This document shows positions 61,001 through 64,000 of a DNA stretch of 64,000 nt, piece after piece; position 1 is the first letter of the stretch; every line of letters begins with the position of its first letter. A program made the position numbers and the translations under genes. Under the pieces are notes generated by a model, which was not told where the DNA came from, searched no databases, and saw nothing but the letters and a program-made list of their open reading frames with translations. The DNA is from an uncultured Myxococcales bacterium (GTDB taxonomy: Bacteria > Myxococcota_A > UBA9042), in the NCBI GenBank assembly GCA_903883645.1, contig CAISBR010000009.1, forward strand, positions 26,471 through 90,470. Direction: 5' to 3'.

Positions 61001-61381
61001 CACGGCCAAGACCAGACCCATGCCGCCGCGGCCCAGTTCGCTGATTTCGCCATAGCGTCCAGGATGTTCGCGAGCCAGGCCCGTCTCGTCGCCCGCATCG
61101 GCCTGCAGCATCGGCGCCGAGGTGATCGCCAAGTCCACTTCGATATTGGTGATGGGCGAGATCGGCAGGTCTTGCGACGTGGGTTCGCGCAGTTGCAGGC
61201 GCAAGCCTTCGCGCTCGGCCTCGGTCGGCTGGCCCGTTTGGCGGAACCGCTCGATTTTGGTGATGATCGGGCTGTCGCCGCTATCCGCAGCGCCCGAGGC
61301 GCGAAACGGCTGAATCACCGTGGCATGTTCGCCTTCGCGGTGTGGCTCGACCGGGTCGGGATTGGGCTTGGATTCGGGCAC
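58085..61381 (-). CDS. Ser/Thr protein kinase fused to AAA-type ATPase and TPR region
   Basis: A 1098-residue cytosolic signalling protein. After a variable N-terminus the kinase domain (about residues 110-370) has the glycine loop ELGRGGMG, VAMKVL lysine, HRDLKPDN near 240, DWG in place of DFG, and GTPAYMSPEQ. The middle (about 400-600) is helical, with a PEGA-like beta segment (VHIRSQPQGALVYAI). The AAA part, near 640, has SGKLGMGKNSLL as a Walker A in which the usual Ser/Thr is Asn. The C-terminus (about 900-1090) is a TPR-like solenoid. I chose the GTG at 61381 with AAGGAG six bases upstream; the open frame continues to 61477. Targets unknown. Confidence 0.92.
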   Translation of the reverse strand: MPESKPNPDPVEPHREGEHATVIQPFRASGAADSGDSPIITKIERFRQTGQPTEAEREGLRLQLREPTSQDLPISPITNIEVDLAITSAPMLQADAGDETGLAREHPGRYGEISELGRGGMGLVLAVHDKGLERDVAMKVLQEELNARPEFVGALRREARILGSLEHPSILPIYELGLRPNGHTYYTMRRVTGHALGDVVRLLQVGDPTATQQWPLRRLVQVFIQIAQGLAHAHDRGIVHRDLKPDNVLLGELGEVQISDWGIAKRLDQETASDGIVIGTPAYMSPEQAGGRDREVDARADIYSLGVILYEVLALRRPYTGESSKQQLEACQNVVPLPPSAVARDRQVAPDLEHLCMKMLDKRRERRPQTMREVYAALEAFLAGDLERQRLLERAEASYQKALEVLAQSETLRTEREFILQEVDALNREVRPWHAHSYKQHLQAVRQQADLLEVLFSQTFSEAVEHLQQAIDQGEGHAEAKAKLIELYWLRHDEANADGDNAAKLVFARRAHELEGGAAKKGIVHIRSQPQGALVYAIPFDDVRGKIEKPPDHYELGHAPIVGAELPIGPYLFLARLDGHRDAMSTVFVREYNRDLLMLCHPWSSELPRTGREVELRRLWLMLEDAEMRSQPMAALVSGKLGMGKNSLLDAFRGQVERHPTKLYILMEVTCTALRRDLPYAAIVDVVRLRAGVLDADTADATRTKLRRMVRYAFARLGRRTLTPAREQEADQVADLIATLPAFDIEDSQRMGAREEMAGSGRRRLAHGLATYFRAVAVTTPVLMLIRNAQNMDPASRNLLREVFELLDGAPILTVASSTEADDLESTSMGVRQTLPHQLPLHFDEQLILEPVADTAIHCLVREMLAAPADHGLVNWVQDHALGNPFMAGELVHLLARSEAMVLDQGEWRLLASRVPVGVRPGDLQGAIKLLIDTLPVHAREALATAVVMGGEFWAGALRDLGVERTDEALETLLQIGFIVREASSRYPRDREYRLSSVLRLRVAYNIVPLQRRRALHRQIAAWTLKQGRTDLEESLRLTHHLKMGGQPEEAATLYARLAKAAQTVGADEEAERLWTQAYVLTSQPELQAEVEAALRRM

Positions 61382-61437
61382 AAGCGGCTCCTTGGCCGGC
61401 AATCGTGCACTAGAATGCCACGGTTGGGCGCACTGCG

Positions 61438-62925
61438 CTACCGCGGCGGTGGGGTGGGCAGCGTCGCCCAGCCCCAAGCCGGCAGCGGCCCGCTCGACAG
61501 GTCTTTAAGCGCCGCAGCCAAAGCAGTTTCGCTTGGCGCTAGCACCACCAGCGTGCGCGCACCCCCGGCCCGCGGCGCGGTGCACACACTATTTTGCTTA
61601 GTCGGCGCGGTCTTACTGCACTCGCCGCCCAGCTTGGCGCGCTCGCTGCCGCCCAGGGCCTGCCACTCGGCGTGGGTGGCCATTACCACCAGGGTAGCGC
61701 CCTGGCAGCGCGCCGCCCAGCTCGCCGTCTCGTGCAGATCGGCCCGCCACACTGCCCGCGGCGGCACTTGCTGCCACCAAGCCGCCTGCAGCCACGCGGC
61801 GTCGCGGTGATCGGACAAGAGGATGTAACGATGCAAAACCTCAGCCAACTTAGTGGGAGCCGGCGCCGCCGCCGCCGCCTTGTTCAGCGCCGCGGCCTGA
61901 TCGTGCAGCTTGCCCTCGCTCGCCAGCGTCACCGCCACAGTGGCGTACAGCGCCTTGGCAAACGGGTCGATCGCGGCGTCGACATACCAGCCGCCCGGCC
62001 GCGCCCGCGAATCCGAAAATTGCTTAGGCGCCACCTTGGCTTGCCACACGCCCTGGCCGATCGCCGTCGCCGTGCCCTCGCTCAAAAGCTCCCACGCCCG
62101 CGCCGCATCGCTGCCAGGCTCGGCAAACAGCGCGCCGATCAACTGCGGGTCATCGTCGAGTCCTGCTCGCTCTTGCAGCCAATGCACCGCCTCGTGCACC
62201 ACCACATCGCTGCGCTGCGCCGGCGTGTCGTTCGGCCGCACTTCGACCACTAGGTCTTGGCCCAGGCGCCGCCCGTGCGACACCGCGGCCGGTGGCGAGG
62301 GCACAAAATGCACGCGAACTCGACCACTTGGCGCAGCGCCCAGCCAGCGCGCCACCTGTTGCAAGAATGTGTCGATTTGGCTGGCGCGGGCAAACTCATC
62401 GAAATCGCGGTCAAACTGCAGCAGCCAGGCATTCTTGTCGAGCAGGGTCTGCAGTCGCGGTGCAAAATCGCTGATAATACCGTGTAGTAGGACCTGATCG
62501 CTCTCGAGCAGCAGCACCTCGGCGCGCCGGTCGAGGTCGGCCAGGTCGCGGGCGCCCAAGAACAGCGCGGCAAAGCGGATGTCCAGGCGGGCCCCCGGCG
62601 GCGGTGGCACGGGAACCCAAGGGTTCTCGCGGGCTTTGATGTCGATCATCCGCCCGCGGTAGGTGGTCTTTAGTCGGGCGAACTCGGCCAAAAACGCAGC
62701 GTCAGTAGGCCGTTCTAGGCCTTCTGCCCGCCACCAGGCCTGCCACGCCTTGCCCTCGATAAACGGGTCTTCGGTCAGGGCCGATAGCAGCCAAAACAGC
62801 GACGCGGGCAGACCGGTGCTGTGGTCAAGGTGCAGCGCTGGCGGCGACTCGCCCGCCAGGGCCGGTTGCGCCAGCCAAGGCAATGGAACTAAAAGACAAA
62901 ATAGCAAAGCGACGAGCCGGTGCAT
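61438..62925 (-). CDS. Exported HExxH putative metallopeptidase
   Basis: A 495-residue exported protein. Signal peptide is LVALLFCLLVPLPWLAQPALA. A zinc-type motif HEAVH lies at residues 244-248, with Glu283 in SEGTAT as a possible third ligand 35 residues later, which is a gluzincin-like arrangement. N-terminal helical region and C-terminal Ala/Thr-rich domain are unassigned. No named family recognised. The stop is 57 bp upstream of the kinase start, and the start is 7 bp downstream of the SDR stop, so the three genes probably share a transcript. Confidence 0.72.
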   Translation of the reverse strand: MHRLVALLFCLLVPLPWLAQPALAGESPPALHLDHSTGLPASLFWLLSALTEDPFIEGKAWQAWWRAEGLERPTDAAFLAEFARLKTTYRGRMIDIKARENPWVPVPPPPGARLDIRFAALFLGARDLADLDRRAEVLLLESDQVLLHGIISDFAPRLQTLLDKNAWLLQFDRDFDEFARASQIDTFLQQVARWLGAAPSGRVRVHFVPSPPAAVSHGRRLGQDLVVEVRPNDTPAQRSDVVVHEAVHWLQERAGLDDDPQLIGALFAEPGSDAARAWELLSEGTATAIGQGVWQAKVAPKQFSDSRARPGGWYVDAAIDPFAKALYATVAVTLASEGKLHDQAAALNKAAAAAPAPTKLAEVLHRYILLSDHRDAAWLQAAWWQQVPPRAVWRADLHETASWAARCQGATLVVMATHAEWQALGGSERAKLGGECSKTAPTKQNSVCTAPRAGGARTLVVLAPSETALAAALKDLSSGPLPAWGWATLPTPPPR

Positions 62926-62931
62926 GGCGAC

Positions 62932-63762
62932 CTACCAACTGCCTGAGTCGAGCTGCAACTCTGTGCACGTCCATGCAAAAAGGCGATCTTGCTCGTCTTT
63001 ATTTTGCGCCTGCGGCGAGGGCTCGGCGGGTGCGCCGCGCACGAAGTACTGCCCCGTGATGCCGGCGACATCGGCCGCTGCGGCCAACTTGACCGACGTA
63101 GCCGCGCCATCTGCAAGTGAATCAGGCCCTTCCATGGCAAAGCCGCCCTTGAGCAACTTGGTCGACACCACCCCCGGGTGCAGGCTATTCACCGTGACCG
63201 CCGCCGGATCGAGCCGCCGCGCCAGCGCCGCCGCAAACAGCACATTGGCCAATTTACTCTGTGCATACGCGGGGTAACCGTCGGCAAAGTGCTCGCGCAG
63301 GCCAATGTCGGCCCAATTGATGCGGCCGCGGTGGTGCGCCACGCTCGCCACGAACACCAACCGCGCCGGCCGTTGCGGCGAACCCACCGCGCGCAGCACG
63401 GGCAGCAGATGCCAAGTCAGCAGTGCGGGCCCTAAGTGATTGATCGACAAGCTTTGTTCGATGCCATGGTGGTCGTGCAGGCGGTGCTTGCAGAACACGC
63501 CGGCGTTGTGCACCACCGTGTCGAGGTCGGCAAACCGCTCGCGCAACTCGGTCGCACCCGTGGTGATTGCCGCCCGGTCGCCCAGGTCAAAAGCCACATA
63601 ACCGGCTGCCTTTACACGTTTTACTGCTTGCTCGCAGCGTTGCGGGTTGCGGCCATGGATAACCACGCGGTGGCCCTGTTGGGCGAGTTCGAGCGCTGTC
63701 TGCAGGCCGATACCGTCGGTCGAACCCGTAACCAAGATGCTGCGTTTAAGAAGGTTTTGCAT
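62932..63762 (-). CDS. SDR-family oxidoreductase (retinol dehydrogenase-like)
   Basis: A 276-residue short-chain dehydrogenase with TGSTDGIG at residues 12-19, HNAG near 82, and catalytic YAQSK near 163. It is of the same broad type as the truncated gene at the window's left edge. Substrate unknown. I chose the ATG at 63762 because the Rossmann fold begins within ten residues; the upstream frame to 63870 is featureless and crosses a hairpin. Lies 7 bp before the HExxH gene start. Confidence 0.93.
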   Translation of the reverse strand: MQNLLKRSILVTGSTDGIGLQTALELAQQGHRVVIHGRNPQRCEQAVKRVKAAGYVAFDLGDRAAITTGATELRERFADLDTVVHNAGVFCKHRLHDHHGIEQSLSINHLGPALLTWHLLPVLRAVGSPQRPARLVFVASVAHHRGRINWADIGLREHFADGYPAYAQSKLANVLFAAALARRLDPAAVTVNSLHPGVVSTKLLKGGFAMEGPDSLADGAATSVKLAAAADVAGITGQYFVRGAPAEPSPQAQNKDEQDRLFAWTCTELQLDSGSW

Positions 63763-63858
63763 GTGCTTAGTGGGCGTGCCTACCTGCGCCAACCACGGGC
63801 GGAGCGGCCTACACAGTACCCGACTCGGCTGCGACTGCAACAGGGCGGCGAGTGGCGT

Positions 63859-63905
63859 AAAAACCGCCAAGGCCCCACGCGAACCTTGGTTCGGGCAGGG
63901 CCAGT
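63859..63905 (-). terminator. Candidate rho-independent terminator of the edge gene
   Basis: On the minus strand an arm CCAAGG (complement at 63884-63889) pairs with CCTTGG (63867-63872) and is followed by CGG and five T (63859-63863). A second possible stem, GGCCC...GGGCC with an inner GAACC/GGTTC, overlaps it. It would end the gene that enters from the right edge. Confidence 0.45.
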
Positions 63906-63970
63906 GGGCAGATACCCATTACTTTCAACGAGTAGAAGAAGGGTGCTTTCTTCTGAAGCGGCGTGTGGCG

Positions 63971-64000
63971 CTATTTGTGGGCCACCGCGACCTGCGCCTC
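63971..64000 (-). CDS. C-terminal codons of a gene cut by the right edge
   Basis: The minus strand reads EAQVAVAHK then TAG at 63971-63973, in frame from the window end. Only nine residues are visible, so the product cannot be named. The following hairpin (63859-63905) is consistent with a gene end here. Confidence 0.35.
   Translation of the reverse strand, partial: EAQVAVAHK

Overview
This 64 kb window is a dense, GC-rich bacterial chromosome segment. I count about 54 supported protein genes on both strands, most separated by 0-150 bp and many coupled by 4-base start/stop overlaps. I see no rRNA, tRNA, CRISPR array, insertion sequence or phage gene. The lineage is inferred from gene style. 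Many lipoproteins have Asp/Ala-rich linkers followed by Cys-rich repeats (14269-15459, 23525-25183, 37338-39302). There is a Ser/Thr kinase fused to an AAA-type ATPase, a long AgmX/PglI-like protein, VWA lipoproteins, and a PPIase pair. Together these suggest Myxococcota, Bradymonadota or a related delta-type lineage. The sequence alone does not fix the genus.

Layout. 1-4125: a truncated SDR, a polytopic transporter, a Ddl-like ATP-grasp ligase fused to two SET domains, and a 54-residue membrane peptide. 4229-10230: a HEAT/glycine-zipper membrane protein, then a minus-strand operon running HD-GYP regulator > lipoprotein > Cys-rich lipoprotein > DNA adenine methylase. The methylase 3' end has been copied into an 18-bp tandem array. 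10372-15459: a Cys/Gly-rich protein, a receiver-only regulator, glmU, a Tat-type phosphoesterase and a Cys-rich lipoprotein. 15492-20671: L,D-transpeptidase, asnB and a fused aspartate kinase/homoserine dehydrogenase. 20811-29588: a GT-C-like membrane protein, two coupled lipoprotein hydrolases (esterase, PLC-like), an epimerase, PlsC and Dus. 29560-36203: a PAS histidine kinase, SDR, alpha/beta hydrolase, lipoprotein, PIN-PhoH, and a HAD protein with two altered catalytic positions.

36350-41490: an exported beta-rich protein, a large Cys-repeat lipoprotein and a coupled pair of PpiC/SurA-type chaperone-isomerases. 41554-47475: an AgmX-like exported protein, then an operon with three consecutive ATGA overlaps joining an ArsA-like ATPase, an active M16 peptidase, a catalytically dead M16 partner and a MESH1-like (p)ppGpp hydrolase. 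47474-51613: an unknown exported protein, DUF47/PhoU-like plus Pit phosphate transport, and ElbB. 51631-57982: a DUF4143 remnant, a MerR regulator translationally linked to a VWA protein, a VWA lipoprotein, another lipoprotein and an LAS/MepA-like endopeptidase. 58085-64000: the kinase-ATPase, an HExxH protein, an SDR, and the last codons of a gene cut by the edge.

Most of the window is envelope biology plus ordinary housekeeping. The two strongest candidates for something undescribed are the ATP-grasp/SET/SET fusion (2012-3946) and the ArsA-M16-M16-alarmone hydrolase operon (42838-47475).
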